From Actinomadura hibisca NBRC 15177 (GTDB lineage: Bacteria > Actinomycetota > Actinomycetes > Streptosporangiales > Streptosporangiaceae), in NCBI RefSeq assembly GCF_001552635.1, contig NZ_BCRO01000044.1:1-64000 (forward strand): DNA of 64,000 bases, written 5' to 3'. The translations under genes and the position numbers were made by a program. The notes under the pieces were generated by a model that did no database searches, had not been told where the DNA came from, and was given only the letters and a program-made list of their open reading frames with translations. Positions 40,813-49,357 of the stretch are shown in pieces. Numbering within the stretch: the stretch's first letter is position 1; each line of letters opens with the position of its first letter.

Positions 40813-41592
40813 TCAGGTGATGTCGCGGCGCACCGTGGTGAAGGTCGCGATGGCCGCGAACGCCAGCCCGTACGCCAGCAGCAGCGCCGCCCCGCCCCAG
40901 GCGGGCAGGGTGTCCAGCTCCCCGCCCCCGCCGAACCCGATGTTCGCCCTGGTGATGGCGCGGACGGCCCCCGCCGGAAGCCACTGCCCCACCGACGGCA
41001 GCGCCACCGTCAGGATCGCCTCCACGAGCTGCGCCCACCCGACCGCCACGATGATCGCCGCGACCTGGTTGCGGACCAGCGCGCCGAGGCCGAGGCCCAC
41101 CAGCGCGTACAGGCCCATCGCCAGGACGGTGCCGCCCAGGATCGTCGGCACGTCGTTGTCCAGCAGCGAGGTCGAGCCGCCCTTGACCGCCAGGGCGGGC
41201 AGCGCCACCGCCACCGTGACCAGCACGTTCGCCACGCCGAAGGCCAGCCCGAACAGGAAGTAGGCGACCAGCTTGGCGGCCAGCAGCCGGTACCGGCGCG
41301 GGGTGACCAGGAACGCCTGCGTGATGGTCTGGTAGCGGTACTCGCCGGTGATCCCGATGATGCCGAGGATCATCATGAACAACGTGCCCGCGCTCGCGGC
41401 GGCGTAGAAGCCGCGCACGGTGGCGGGGTCGGTGACCGGGGGCAGCGCCGCCTCGCCGTTCATCTCCACGCCCGCCAGCGCGATGTAGAAGCCCAGGCCG
41501 AGCAGCGTGAAGCCCAGGCTGAGGGCCAGCATGCCCAGCCACATCCGGGTGGAGCGGATCTTCAGCAGCTCCGCCCGGACCAGCGCGATCAC
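40813..41592 (-). CDS. ABC-2 type exporter permease
   Basis: This 259-residue membrane protein has about six helices: LGMLALSLGFTLLGLGFYIAL, the segment around LFMMILGIIGITG, AYFLFGLAFGVANVLVTVAVAL, TILGGTVLAMGLYALVGLGLGAL, the region AAIIVAVGWAQLVEAILTV and the last ALLLAYGLAFAAIATF. The EYRYQTITQAFLVTPRR loop is characteristic of ABC-2 permeases such as the BcrB/NatB group. It starts with GTG overlapping the ATPase stop by 4 nt. Together they form a two-gene exporter, substrate unknown. Confidence 0.9.
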   Translation of the reverse strand: MIALVRAELLKIRSTRMWLGMLALSLGFTLLGLGFYIALAGVEMNGEAALPPVTDPATVRGFYAAASAGTLFMMILGIIGITGEYRYQTITQAFLVTPRRYRLLAAKLVAYFLFGLAFGVANVLVTVAVALPALAVKGGSTSLLDNDVPTILGGTVLAMGLYALVGLGLGALVRNQVAAIIVAVGWAQLVEAILTVALPSVGQWLPAGAVRAITRANIGFGGGGELDTLPAWGGAALLLAYGLAFAAIATFTTVRRDIT

Positions 41593-42479
41593 GGGTCACC
41601 GCCCAGCTCGGCCATGGTCAGCTCCAGGAAGGTCTTCTCCAGGCCGGAGCGCTCCGCGCCCAGCTCGGTCAGCACCGCTCCGGCGGCCAGCGCGGCGCGG
41701 CCCACCCCGGCGGCGTCCACGCCGCTCACCCGGAGGAGGTCGCCGTCGCGGTGGACGGCGCCGCCCGCGCGGTCCAACTCGGCCGCCAGCTCGGCGGGGT
41801 GCTCGGTGCGCACGCGCAGCCCGTCCGCCTCCCCGACCAGCTCGGCCAGCGGGGCGTCCCGGACCACCTTGCCGCGCGCCACGATCACGACGTGGTCGGC
41901 GGTCTGCTCCACCTCGGCCAGCACGTGGCTCGACACCAGCACCGTGCAGCCGCCGTCGGCCAGGTGCCGCAGGAAGCCGCGCAACCAGTGGATGCCCGCC
42001 GGGTCCAGGCCGTTGGCGGGCTCGTCCAGGATCAGGACCGGCGGGCGGGCCAGCACGGCGGTCGCGAGGGCGAGGCGCTGCCGCATCCCGAGCGAGAAGC
42101 CGCCCACCCGGCGTCCGGCGGCGTCGGCCAGGCCGGTCAGGCCCAGCACCTCGTCCACGCCGTCCTCGGCGATCCCGGACGCGCGGCACACCACCCGCAG
42201 GTGGTCGCGGGCGGTGCGGCCGGGGTGGAAGCCGGTCGCCTCCAGCGCCGCGCCCACCCGGGCGACCGGCCGGTCGAGGTCGGCGTACCGCTCGCCGTCG
42301 ATCAGGGCGCGGCCCGACGTCGGGGCCACCAGGCCCAGCAACATCCGCAGGGTCGTGGTCTTGCCCGCGCCGTTCGGGCCGAGGAAGCCGGTGACCTCGC
42401 CGGGACGGGCCGCGAACGACAGGCCGTCCACGGCGCGCACCGGTCCGAAGTGCTTGGTCAGCTCCTCCACGAGGATCAT
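41589..42479 (-). CDS. ABC transporter ATP-binding protein (DrrA/BcrA type)
   Basis: The 296-residue ATPase has Walker A LGPNGAGKTT (about 38-46), the signature FSLGMRQRLALA, Walker B VLILDEPANGLDP and the switch His in LVSSHVLAEVEQ. After residue 210 comes a C-terminal extension typical of drug/bacitracin exporters. The ATG at 42479 was chosen over a GTG two codons upstream. It forms a translationally coupled pair with the permease gene. There is no sensor pair or regulator next to it. Confidence 0.93.
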   Translation of the reverse strand: MILVEELTKHFGPVRAVDGLSFAARPGEVTGFLGPNGAGKTTTLRMLLGLVAPTSGRALIDGERYADLDRPVARVGAALEATGFHPGRTARDHLRVVCRASGIAEDGVDEVLGLTGLADAAGRRVGGFSLGMRQRLALATAVLARPPVLILDEPANGLDPAGIHWLRGFLRHLADGGCTVLVSSHVLAEVEQTADHVVIVARGKVVRDAPLAELVGEADGLRVRTEHPAELAAELDRAGGAVHRDGDLLRVSGVDAAGVGRAALAAGAVLTELGAERSGLEKTFLELTMAELGGDP

Positions 42480-42542
42480 GACCACATCGTGTCATCGCGG
42501 GACGCGCCCGGCATCCTGCAAAGGGACGAGCTCAGCCCGCCG

Positions 42543-43421
42543 TCACTCGGCGGGCAGCGCCGCCCACGGCTCCTTGCGCGCGGCGGCGGCCTGGCCCTCG
42601 GGGCAGTGCCGCTGGAAGTCGCACCATCCGCACAGGCTGCCGGTGCTGGGCGGGAACACCGCGTCGAACGGCGCGTGGTCCGGGGCCTCACCGGGGCGGG
42701 GCTTGGCGGTGGGCTTGAGGCGCGTCCGGTACGCCTCGTCGGCGTCCTGCGCCTCGGCCGCGATCTGCTCGGCGCGCTGGAGATGCCGTCCCAGCGACTC
42801 GTCGGTGTGCTCCCACACCGCGACCTCACCGGACGGCAGGTGGTGCAGCTCCACCTTGTGGCAGGGCTTGCGCAGCACCCGCGACGAGGCGATCGCGTAG
42901 AGCGCCAGGGCCAGCGAGCCGCGCGCGTCGTCGGCGGTCTGCGCGCGCCGCCCGGTCTTGTAGTCGACCACGACCAGCTCCGCGCCGCGCTCGTCGAGCC
43001 GGTCGATGCGGCCCGACACCGCGATGCGGTCGGTGCGGGTGGCGACGGTGCGCTCCACGCCGACCGGCTCGTCGGACGGGTCGAGCCCGGCGGCGTAGCG
43101 CTCCACCATCTCCCGGGCCCGCGCCCGCTGCCCGGCGGACTGCGCCTGGTCGCGGAAGCCGTCGGTCAGCCAGCCGCGCTCCAGCAACGCCCCGGCGGCC
43201 TCCGGGGTGCGCTCGTGCTCGGGCAGCTTCCACCACGCCGCCAGCGCGTTGTGCACGCTGGCGCCCAGGCTGTTGTGCGCCCACGGCAGGCCCTTGGCGG
43301 GCATGGGCCGGTCCAGGTAGGTCATCCGGTACCGGCGGGGGCAGTCCAGCCAGGTGTTCAGCCGCGACGGCGTGCAGGAGTACAGCCGTCGCGGCATGCC
43401 CTCGAAACCGAGCTGCTCCAT
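42543..43421 (-). CDS. RecB-family PD-(D/E)XK exonuclease with Fe-S cysteines
   Basis: This 292-residue nuclease matches the RecB C-terminal family (Cas4/AddB-like). It shows SPSRLNTWLDCPRRYRM-type entry (here TPSRL), VSGRIDRLDERGAELVVVDYKTG (catalytic Asp, Asp and Lys) and QAxYxxA-like LALALYAIASS. Cysteines CPRRYR near the N-terminus and CGWCDFQRHCP near residue 275 match the four-cysteine Fe-S staple. It acts on single-strand DNA ends in relatives. It is 12 nt downstream of the MBL gene and closes a co-directional run of four genes. Confidence 0.92.
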   Translation of the reverse strand: MEQLGFEGMPRRLYSCTPSRLNTWLDCPRRYRMTYLDRPMPAKGLPWAHNSLGASVHNALAAWWKLPEHERTPEAAGALLERGWLTDGFRDQAQSAGQRARAREMVERYAAGLDPSDEPVGVERTVATRTDRIAVSGRIDRLDERGAELVVVDYKTGRRAQTADDARGSLALALYAIASSRVLRKPCHKVELHHLPSGEVAVWEHTDESLGRHLQRAEQIAAEAQDADEAYRTRLKPTAKPRPGEAPDHAPFDAVFPPSTGSLCGWCDFQRHCPEGQAAAARKEPWAALPAE

Positions 43422-43433
43422 GGCGGGCGACGG

Positions 43434-44150
43434 CTAGTCGTCGGACTCCCGGGCGAGCGCGCCCCAGGTCTCCCAGCGGGCGTCCTCCTCGCCGACGGTG
43501 GTCTCCTCGCCCTGGCCCGGCAGCACCCGCAGGTCCTTGGGCAGCGGGGTGATCAGCGCGCCGATCGAGTTGAGCTGCTTGCGCAGGTCCTCGTAGGCCT
43601 CGCCGATCGCGCCGGGCCGGCCGCGGTGCAGGGTGTCGCCGGAGAACAACACGCCGAGCTGCTCGCTGATCACGCTCACGCTGCCGGGGGTGTGCCCGGG
43701 GGTGTGCACAATCTCCAGCTGGGCGCCGCCGATCTCGAAGATCCCGCCGTCCTCCAGCCAGATGTCGGGCTCCAGCGAGCGCAGCGCCTTGGCGTCGTCC
43801 TCGTCGTCCTCCTCCTTGGCGAGGCGGCCGAAGTAGTCGCGCCACAGCAGGCGGTCGGCGCGGTGCAGGGCGACCGGGGCCCAGTTCTCCTCGTCGTCCT
43901 CGCCCGCGGCGGCGACCTCCAGCGCGTCGGCCAGGTGGTGGTCGTTGCCGTCGGTGAGGATGACGGCCATGACCTCGCGTTCGCCGACCTTGGCGAGGAT
44001 GGTCTCGGCGCTGAAGGCCGGGTCGATCACGATGACCTCGTCGTCGTCGCCGACGATGTAGGTGTTGTTCTCGACGTCGTACTCGGTGTCGTCCAGGGTG
44101 ACCTTGCCCGACGTCACCACGGTTTCGATGCGCGCGTCCACGCCCCGCAC
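43434..44150 (-). CDS. Metallo-beta-lactamase-fold protein with degraded metal site 1
   Basis: This 238-residue MBL-fold protein keeps the second-site pieces (IVHTPGHTPGSVSV and LFSGDTLHRGRPG), but the defining HxHxDH motif after strand 4 reads TDGNDHHLAD (about residues 66-75): the two first His are Asp67 and Asn69. Only His72 lines up with the last motif His. A Glu/Asp-rich insert (EEDDEDDAKALRSLEP) precedes the later part. It may bind a single metal or none. A GTG at 44150 was chosen; GTG 44141 is possible. It lies between the PHP and nuclease genes with short gaps. Confidence 0.82.
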   Translation of the reverse strand: MRGVDARIETVVTSGKVTLDDTEYDVENNTYIVGDDDEVIVIDPAFSAETILAKVGEREVMAVILTDGNDHHLADALEVAAAGEDDEENWAPVALHRADRLLWRDYFGRLAKEEDDEDDAKALRSLEPDIWLEDGGIFEIGGAQLEIVHTPGHTPGSVSVISEQLGVLFSGDTLHRGRPGAIGEAYEDLRKQLNSIGALITPLPKDLRVLPGQGEETTVGEEDARWETWGALARESDD

Positions 44151-44189
44151 CCTACCGCGCCCCGCGCGCGGCGGGGCGGCTCCCGACGA

Positions 44190-45032
44190 TCACCCCGCGA
44201 CGGGGGCGTGCCGGGCGGCCGCGACCAGCGCCTCGTAGGCGGCGGGGTCGGTGGTCTCGCAGCCGAGGCGGTCGCCGGTGAGCGCGCCGTGGTCGTCGCT
44301 GGAACCGGTCGTGACCAGGCCCAGCGCCGCCGCCAGCTCGCGCAGCCGGGCGCGGTCGGCGGCGTCGTGGCCGGGATGGTCGGTCTCGACGCCGGTCAGC
44401 CCGGCCGCCGCCATCCGCTCGATCAGTTCGTCAGGCAGTACGTAGCCGCGCCGCCGGACGCTCGGGTGGGCCAATACGGTCGCGCCCCCGGCGGCGGTGA
44501 CCAGCTCGACGGCGCGGAGCGGGTCCAGCGCGTACCTGTCCACGTGGGCCCGGCCGCCGGGCGCGATCCAGTCGGCGGTGAACGCCTCGTCCACGCTCGC
44601 GACGGCCCCGGCGTCGACCATGGCGCGCGCCACGTGCGGGCGGCCCACCGCCTCCCCCTGCGCCAGCGCGCGCACCCGTTCCCAGGTGACGTCCACGCCC
44701 AGGGCCTGGAGCCGCTCCACCATGCCGCGGGCCCGGTGCACCCGGTCGTCGCGGATGTGCTCCAGCTCGGCGGCCAGCGTGGGGTCGGCCGGGTCGAACA
44801 GGTAGGCCAGCAGGTGCACGCTGTCGTCGCCGTACTTGCACGACAGTTCCATGCCGGGGACGAGGGTGAGACCCTCGGGCAGGGCGGCGGTCGCGGCGTC
44901 CCATCCGGAGGTGGTGTCGTGGTCGGTGAGGGCGAGCACGTCCAGCCCGGCGCGGCGGGCGCGCGAGACGACCTCGGCGGGCGGGCGGGTGCCGTCGGAG
45001 GCGGTGCTGTGGCTGTGCAGGTCGATGCGCAT
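44190..45032 (-). CDS. PHP-domain phosphoesterase (RNase AM/TrpH type)
   Basis: This 280-residue protein starts directly with the PHP motif I, RIDLHSHSTASDG, followed by ALTDHDT, PGMELSC, GRPHVARAMV, AHPSVRRRG and the final GSSDDHG. These hold the metal ligands of the PHP trinuclear site. E. coli RNase AM (TrpH/YciV) is the best studied relative and removes 5' nucleotides from RNA. The ATG at 45032 is preceded by an alternative GTG at 45038. It heads the PHP-MBL-nuclease run, 58 nt after the zinc-ribbon gene. Confidence 0.92.
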   Translation of the reverse strand: MRIDLHSHSTASDGTRPPAEVVSRARRAGLDVLALTDHDTTSGWDAATAALPEGLTLVPGMELSCKYGDDSVHLLAYLFDPADPTLAAELEHIRDDRVHRARGMVERLQALGVDVTWERVRALAQGEAVGRPHVARAMVDAGAVASVDEAFTADWIAPGGRAHVDRYALDPLRAVELVTAAGGATVLAHPSVRRRGYVLPDELIERMAAAGLTGVETDHPGHDAADRARLRELAAALGLVTTGSSDDHGALTGDRLGCETTDPAAYEALVAAARHAPVAG

Positions 45033-45090
45033 GGGCACGGGTCTAGCACGGCTCGGGCCCGGGTCTACCCGGCGGCCGGGCGGGCGCGCC

Positions 45091-45738
45091 TCACTCGTCC
45101 AGGCGCGGGCTGGGCGCGCCGTAGGGGAGATCGACCTCCATGCCGGGTTCGCGCAGGTCGAGCAGGGTCAGGCGGTCGGCCATGAGCACCCCGGCCTCGG
45201 CGGGCCACAACACCACCCACAACCAGTCGCCCATCGCCTCGCCCGCGTAGACCGCGCGGTCGGGCCCCGACTCCAGCGACCACAGCGGCACCGTGCGGGC
45301 GCAGGTCGCCGACGGGCCGCTCAGGTCGATCTTGGTGTGCGGCGGGCCGGTGTCGAAGCCGCTGCCGGGGTCGGGGCCGGGCAGCCCGGCGTAGTACGCG
45401 CCGAGGCCGACGCCGATCTCCTCGGCGATCAGCAACATGTCGGCCGGGCCGCTCAGCAGGTTCGGCCCCGACAGCGCGACCGCGCTGGCACGGCCGCCGC
45501 TGCGCTCGTCGCCGACCGCGCCGAACCCCGTGACCAGCCAGGCCGGGGGCAGCGGCCACGGCGTCCAGACCGGCACGCGGGTGTCGCGCACGACTGTCGC
45601 CAGGCCGTCGCCGCTGGGCCGCTTGGCGGGCGCGCGCGGCAGCACCGCGCCGTGCGCGCCACAGATCCAGTCGCTCGACCACGCGTTCGGGGCCCGGATC
45701 GGACCCGCGCAGCGTGGGCAGGTGGGCTCCGCCCTCAT
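45091..45738 (-). CDS. DUF6758-like zinc-ribbon protein
   Basis: The 215-residue protein opens with MRAEPTCPRCAGPIRAPN and SSDWICGAHG, a CxxC...C-x-x-H putative zinc-binding site. The rest has a hydrophobic, mostly beta-like domain with LVTGFGAVGDERSGGR, GPADMLLIAEEIGVGLGAYYAGLPG and WLWVVLWPAEAGVLM. This matches a conserved actinobacterial family (DUF6758, from memory). Function unknown. It lies upstream of the PHP gene in the same direction. Confidence 0.75.
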   Translation of the reverse strand: MRAEPTCPRCAGPIRAPNAWSSDWICGAHGAVLPRAPAKRPSGDGLATVVRDTRVPVWTPWPLPPAWLVTGFGAVGDERSGGRASAVALSGPNLLSGPADMLLIAEEIGVGLGAYYAGLPGPDPGSGFDTGPPHTKIDLSGPSATCARTVPLWSLESGPDRAVYAGEAMGDWLWVVLWPAEAGVLMADRLTLLDLREPGMEVDLPYGAPSPRLDE

Positions 45739-45820
45739 GACTACCAAGCGTGCGCGCCGGACCCCGCGCCGTCAAGGTCGTTACGGTCTGACCTGCGAAA
45801 AGAACGGACAAAATAGGGTC

Positions 45821-46213
45821 ATGCGGGTGCGTTGTGTGGGCGGGATCGTACGGGACGGCGCGGGGCGACTGCTGCTGATCAAGCGGGGGCACGCCCCGGC
45901 GGCGGGCACGTGGTCGATCCCCGGCGGCCGGGTCGAGGCGGGCGAGGACGACGCCGCCGCCGTGGTCCGGGAGATGGCGGAGGAGACCGGGCTGCGGGTC
46001 GCGGTCGGGCCGCTGGTCGGCACGGTGGACCGGCCGGGCGCGGCCGGGGTCGTCTACGAGATCCACGACTACGCCGTCACCGTGACCGGCGGGACGCTGC
46101 GCGCCGGGGACGACGCCGCCGACGCCCGCTGGTTCACCCCGGCCGAGATCGCCGCCGCCGACACCGCGCCCGGCCTGGTCGAAGCGCTGACGTCCTGGGG
46201 CCTGCTGCCCTGA
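45821..46213 (+). CDS. NUDIX hydrolase
   Basis: This 130-residue protein has a complete Nudix box: GGRVEAGEDDAAAVVREMAEETGL (about residues 34-57), with the REMAEETG catalytic glutamates. It hydrolyses a nucleoside diphosphate linked to another group; substrate unknown. A -10-like AAAATAGGGT precedes the ATG at 45821 and no Shine-Dalgarno site is seen, so the transcript may be leaderless. It is divergent from the DUF6758-like gene and ends in a hairpin. Confidence 0.92.
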   Translation: MRVRCVGGIVRDGAGRLLLIKRGHAPAAGTWSIPGGRVEAGEDDAAAVVREMAEETGLRVAVGPLVGTVDRPGAAGVVYEIHDYAVTVTGGTLRAGDDAADARWFTPAEIAAADTAPGLVEALTSWGLLP

Positions 46214-46236
46214 CGCGCCCCTGCGCGGGGCGCGTC
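46212..46236 (+). terminator. Terminator after NUDIX gene
   Basis: GACGCGCCCC pairs perfectly with GGGGCGCGTC around TGCGC; TT follows. It overlaps the stop codon by two bases and separates convergent genes. Confidence 0.8.
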
Positions 46237-46251
46237 TTCCAGCGTCCGGGT

Positions 46252-47709
46252 TCAGCGTCCGGCTGATCCGGGGCTGAGCGGCGGGCTGTCGGCGGGCGGG
46301 ACGTCCGTGGGCATGTCGTCGGCGGGTGGGGTGTCAGTGGGCCGCGCGTCGGGGGGCGGCGTGTTGGCGGGCGGGCCGTCGGCGGGCGCGCCGTCGGACG
46401 CCACGGCCACCGCCGCCGGGTCCGGCACCACGTTCTGGATCTTCTTCCGGCGCACCAGCCACGACACCGCAGCCGCGTAGAGCAGCATCGGCACCACGTC
46501 CGCGATCACGTACTGCCACGGCACGTCGCCCTGCTCCAGATCCAGCCGCCCGACCGCCGCTGGGAGCAGGAACGCCATCAGGTTGTTGAACACGTGCAGC
46601 GCGATCGCCGCCTCCAGGCCGCCGCTGCGCACGGTGATCCAGGCGGCGATCACGCCGAAGGCGAAGATGTCGAGCACGCCCCAGCCCGTGTAGCCGTGCC
46701 CGGAGGTGAACAGCGCCGCGCCCACCACCATCCCCGGCCACGGCGTGCGGAACGCCCGGCTCATCGCCCGCCCGAAGCGGCCCCGGCTGTTCTCCAGCGT
46801 GCACGCGCCGACGCCCTGGAGGATCCAGCCGCGGAACATGTACTCCTCGGCCGACGCCTGGAACGGCACCAGCAGCAGGATGATCGCGGCCGGGAGCAGG
46901 AACTCGCCCCAGCCCACCCAGTGCTGCGCCTCGTCCGCCGGGTCGTCCACCACCATGCTGGCCAGCAACGACGCCCCGAAGCCCGCGATGCAGAACAGCA
47001 CCGCCAGCCCGGCGCACACCAGCAACCAGCGCCACCGCAGGCGGCCCGTCACCGACGACAACGTGCCCGGCCGCCGCCGCTGGATGCCCCACGCCGCCAG
47101 CAGCACCAGCGGCAGGAACACCGCCAGCCCGGCGAGGTTGAAGGCCAGCTCCGCGTTGACGCTGCCGAACATCGGCTCGCCGTCGGCGGGTTCGGCCGCC
47201 TCGCCCGTCACCGCGAACTGGACGATCGTGCCGACGATCATCAGCACCATCATCAGGCCCAGCCCGGCGGCCAGGATCGCCAGCGTGCCGACCAGGGGAC
47301 GCCACCAGCGGTGCGCCGCCGTGCGGGCCATCTGGTGGAACGGCCGTCCCGGCTCGGGCGGCACGATCCACGGCTGCTTCACCTGCGGCGGCCCGTACTG
47401 CGGATATCCGTAGGGCGGGTATCCCTGGGGCGACTGCCCGTAAGAGGGGGCCTGCCCGTAGGGCGCGGGGTGCGGCGCGTAGGGCGGGGCCTGGCCGTAC
47501 TGCGGTGGCTGGCCGTTTCCCTGCGGCTGGCCGTAGGGGACGGGATAGGGCGGCGGCTGCTGCGGGTTCTGCCCCGCGTACGGCTCCTGCCATCCCTGTG
47601 GCTGCTGCGGCTCAGGCTGTTGTGCCTGCGGAGGCGGCTCGGGCGACGCGGAGCGCCCCGGGCCGGGGTCGGGCGGCGCCCAGCCGTTCGCGTCCGACTG
47701 ATCCGACAC
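46252..47709 (-). CDS. CPBP-family intramembrane metalloprotease with Pro/Gln/Tyr-rich N-terminus
   Basis: This 485-residue protein has a disordered cytosolic N-terminus (about 1-120, rich in Pro, Gln, Tyr and YGQ-type repeats), then about eight membrane helices of the CPBP/Abi fold. The catalytic motifs are ASAEEYMFRGWIL (EExxxR), ALFTSGHGYTG (FxxxH) and LHVFNNLMAF. Relatives include CAAX protease Rce1 and bacteriocin self-immunity proteins. The last 50 residues are a Pro/Asp-rich tail with repeated (T/A)DxPP units. It should sit in the cytoplasmic membrane. Confidence 0.9.
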   Translation of the reverse strand: MSDQSDANGWAPPDPGPGRSASPEPPPQAQQPEPQQPQGWQEPYAGQNPQQPPPYPVPYGQPQGNGQPPQYGQAPPYAPHPAPYGQAPSYGQSPQGYPPYGYPQYGPPQVKQPWIVPPEPGRPFHQMARTAAHRWWRPLVGTLAILAAGLGLMMVLMIVGTIVQFAVTGEAAEPADGEPMFGSVNAELAFNLAGLAVFLPLVLLAAWGIQRRRPGTLSSVTGRLRWRWLLVCAGLAVLFCIAGFGASLLASMVVDDPADEAQHWVGWGEFLLPAAIILLLVPFQASAEEYMFRGWILQGVGACTLENSRGRFGRAMSRAFRTPWPGMVVGAALFTSGHGYTGWGVLDIFAFGVIAAWITVRSGGLEAAIALHVFNNLMAFLLPAAVGRLDLEQGDVPWQYVIADVVPMLLYAAAVSWLVRRKKIQNVVPDPAAVAVASDGAPADGPPANTPPPDARPTDTPPADDMPTDVPPADSPPLSPGSAGR

Positions 47710-47798
47710 CGAAGACCCCCTGTCGCCGACCTGCTCCGAAGCACTTGGGAGGAATCGTACGCGTCAGCGGCGCGGCGACCCCGGCGACCAGGGCGGGG

Positions 47799-48740
47799 TC
47801 AGTCCTCCGGCGGCCGGAATTCCTTCGTGCGCGACAACCCGGCGGCCCGGCCCTTGGCGGCGATCACCAGCGCCATCTTCCGGGACGCCTCGTCGATCAT
47901 CTCGTCGCCCAGCATCGCCGCGCCGCGCCCCTGCACGGTCGTGGCGTGCTCGTAGGCGTCCAGGATCAGTTCGGCGTGGTCGTAGTCCTCCTGCGCGGGC
48001 GAGAACACCTCGTTGCCCGCCTCCACCTGCGCCGGGTGCAGCACCCACTTGCCGTCGAAGCCCAGCGCCGCCGAGCGTCCCGCCACCCGGCGGAAGGCGT
48101 CCACGTCCCGGACGTTGAAGTACGGCCCGTCGATGGCCTGGAGGCCGTGCGCCCGCGCCGCCATCAGGATGCGCATCAGGATGTAGTGGTAGGCGTCGCC
48201 CTCGGTGTAGCCGGGCGGCTGCTCCCCCACCACCAGCGTCCGCATGTTGATCGACGCCATGAAGTCGCCCGGCCCGAACACCAGGGTCTCCAGCCGGGGC
48301 GAGGACGCCGCGATCGTGTCGATGTTCACCATGCCCCGCGCGTCCTCGATCTGCGCCTCGATGCCGATGCGCCCCGTCTCCAGGCCCATCGCCCGCTCGA
48401 TCTGGGTGAGCAGCCGGTCCAGCCACTGCACGTGCGAGGGGTCCTGCACCTTGGGCAGCATGACGCAGTCGAGGTTCGCGCCCGCGCCCTCCACGACCTC
48501 GATCACGTCGCGGTAGGCCCAGTGCGTCTCCAGGTCGTTGATCCGCACCACCCGCGTCTTGCCCGTCCAGTCGCCCTCGTTCAGGGCGGCGACGACGCTC
48601 TTGCGCGCGTCCTCCTTGGCGGCGGGCGCGACCGCGTCCTCCAGGTCCAGGAAGATCTCGTCGGCCGGGAGGCCCTGGGCCTTCTCGATGAAGCGGGGGT
48701 TGCTGCCGGGCACCGCCAGGGTGGTACGTCGCGATCGCAT
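47799..48740 (-). CDS. CitE-like HpcH/HpaI family CoA ester lyase
   Basis: This 313-residue protein matches CoA ester lyases (CitE/malyl-CoA lyase-like): RTTLAVPGSNPRFIEKA, EIFLDLEDAV (metal-binding), TRVVRINDLETHWAYRDV, MLPKVQDP, IEAQIEDARGMVNI and LGFDGKWVLHPAQVE. It would cleave or form a 3-hydroxyacyl-CoA such as malyl- or methylmalyl-CoA. The ATG at 48740 is preceded by unassigned sequence without a good ribosome site. It is transcribed convergently to none; upstream is a divergent gene. Confidence 0.93.
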   Translation of the reverse strand: MRSRRTTLAVPGSNPRFIEKAQGLPADEIFLDLEDAVAPAAKEDARKSVVAALNEGDWTGKTRVVRINDLETHWAYRDVIEVVEGAGANLDCVMLPKVQDPSHVQWLDRLLTQIERAMGLETGRIGIEAQIEDARGMVNIDTIAASSPRLETLVFGPGDFMASINMRTLVVGEQPPGYTEGDAYHYILMRILMAARAHGLQAIDGPYFNVRDVDAFRRVAGRSAALGFDGKWVLHPAQVEAGNEVFSPAQEDYDHAELILDAYEHATTVQGRGAAMLGDEMIDEASRKMALVIAAKGRAAGLSRTKEFRPPED

Positions 48741-48852
48741 GGGGCGGATGCTACCGAGCGCGCCGCGCCGCCCGGCGTCCCGGCCCATAGGACTTTCCGC
48801 TGATGGGTATCGGCGCGCCGGCGCCCGGCGCGCCGTGTGAGACGCTGCGGTC

Positions 48853-49356
48853 ATGGGTGAGCTGAACGCCGCGCTGGTGGAAGAGGCGGCCAAGAAGTCG
48901 AGCCTGCTGTGGCTGGACCTGCCCGGCCTGCCGCAGCCCCGCGCCGCCTGGCACGTGTGGCACGACGGCGCGGCCTACGTGCTGACGGGCGGCGACGGCG
49001 AGCAGCCGCTGCCGGGCCTGCCCGAGGCCGACCGGGTCCGGGTGGTCCTGCGCAGCAAGGACAAGGGCGGGCGGCTGCTGGACTTCACCGCCGACGTGGA
49101 GGTGGTCGAGCCGGGCGGCGCGCTGTGGGACGAGGTCGCGCCGCTGCTGGCCAAGGACCGGCTGAACGCCGCCACCCATGACGGCCGGCTCGAAAGCTGG
49201 GCCGAGCACTCCTACGTCGTCCGGCTCACCCCGGTCGAGACCGTGGACGAGCCCGTCGACGGCTATGCGGCGGTGCGGCCCGTCCCGTCCCCCGCGACCA
49301 CGGCCGGGCCGCCGCCGCGCCTGGTCGGCAGTAAGCGCCGCCGGGTGGACCGCTAG
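48853..49356 (+). CDS. Conserved hypothetical protein, 167 aa
   Basis: Unrecognised by name. The region HVWHDGAAYVLTGGDGEQPLPGL and VRVVLRSKDKGGRLLDFTADVEVV suggests a beta-barrel reminiscent of FMN-binding split-barrel folds, but the link is weak. The C-terminal 40 residues are Pro-rich and end in KRRRVDR. No signal peptide. The stop lies 1 nt from the stop of the convergent sigma factor gene. Codon use is typical for the window. Confidence 0.72.
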   Translation: MGELNAALVEEAAKKSSLLWLDLPGLPQPRAAWHVWHDGAAYVLTGGDGEQPLPGLPEADRVRVVLRSKDKGGRLLDFTADVEVVEPGGALWDEVAPLLAKDRLNAATHDGRLESWAEHSYVVRLTPVETVDEPVDGYAAVRPVPSPATTAGPPPRLVGSKRRRVDR

Positions 49357-49357
49357 C

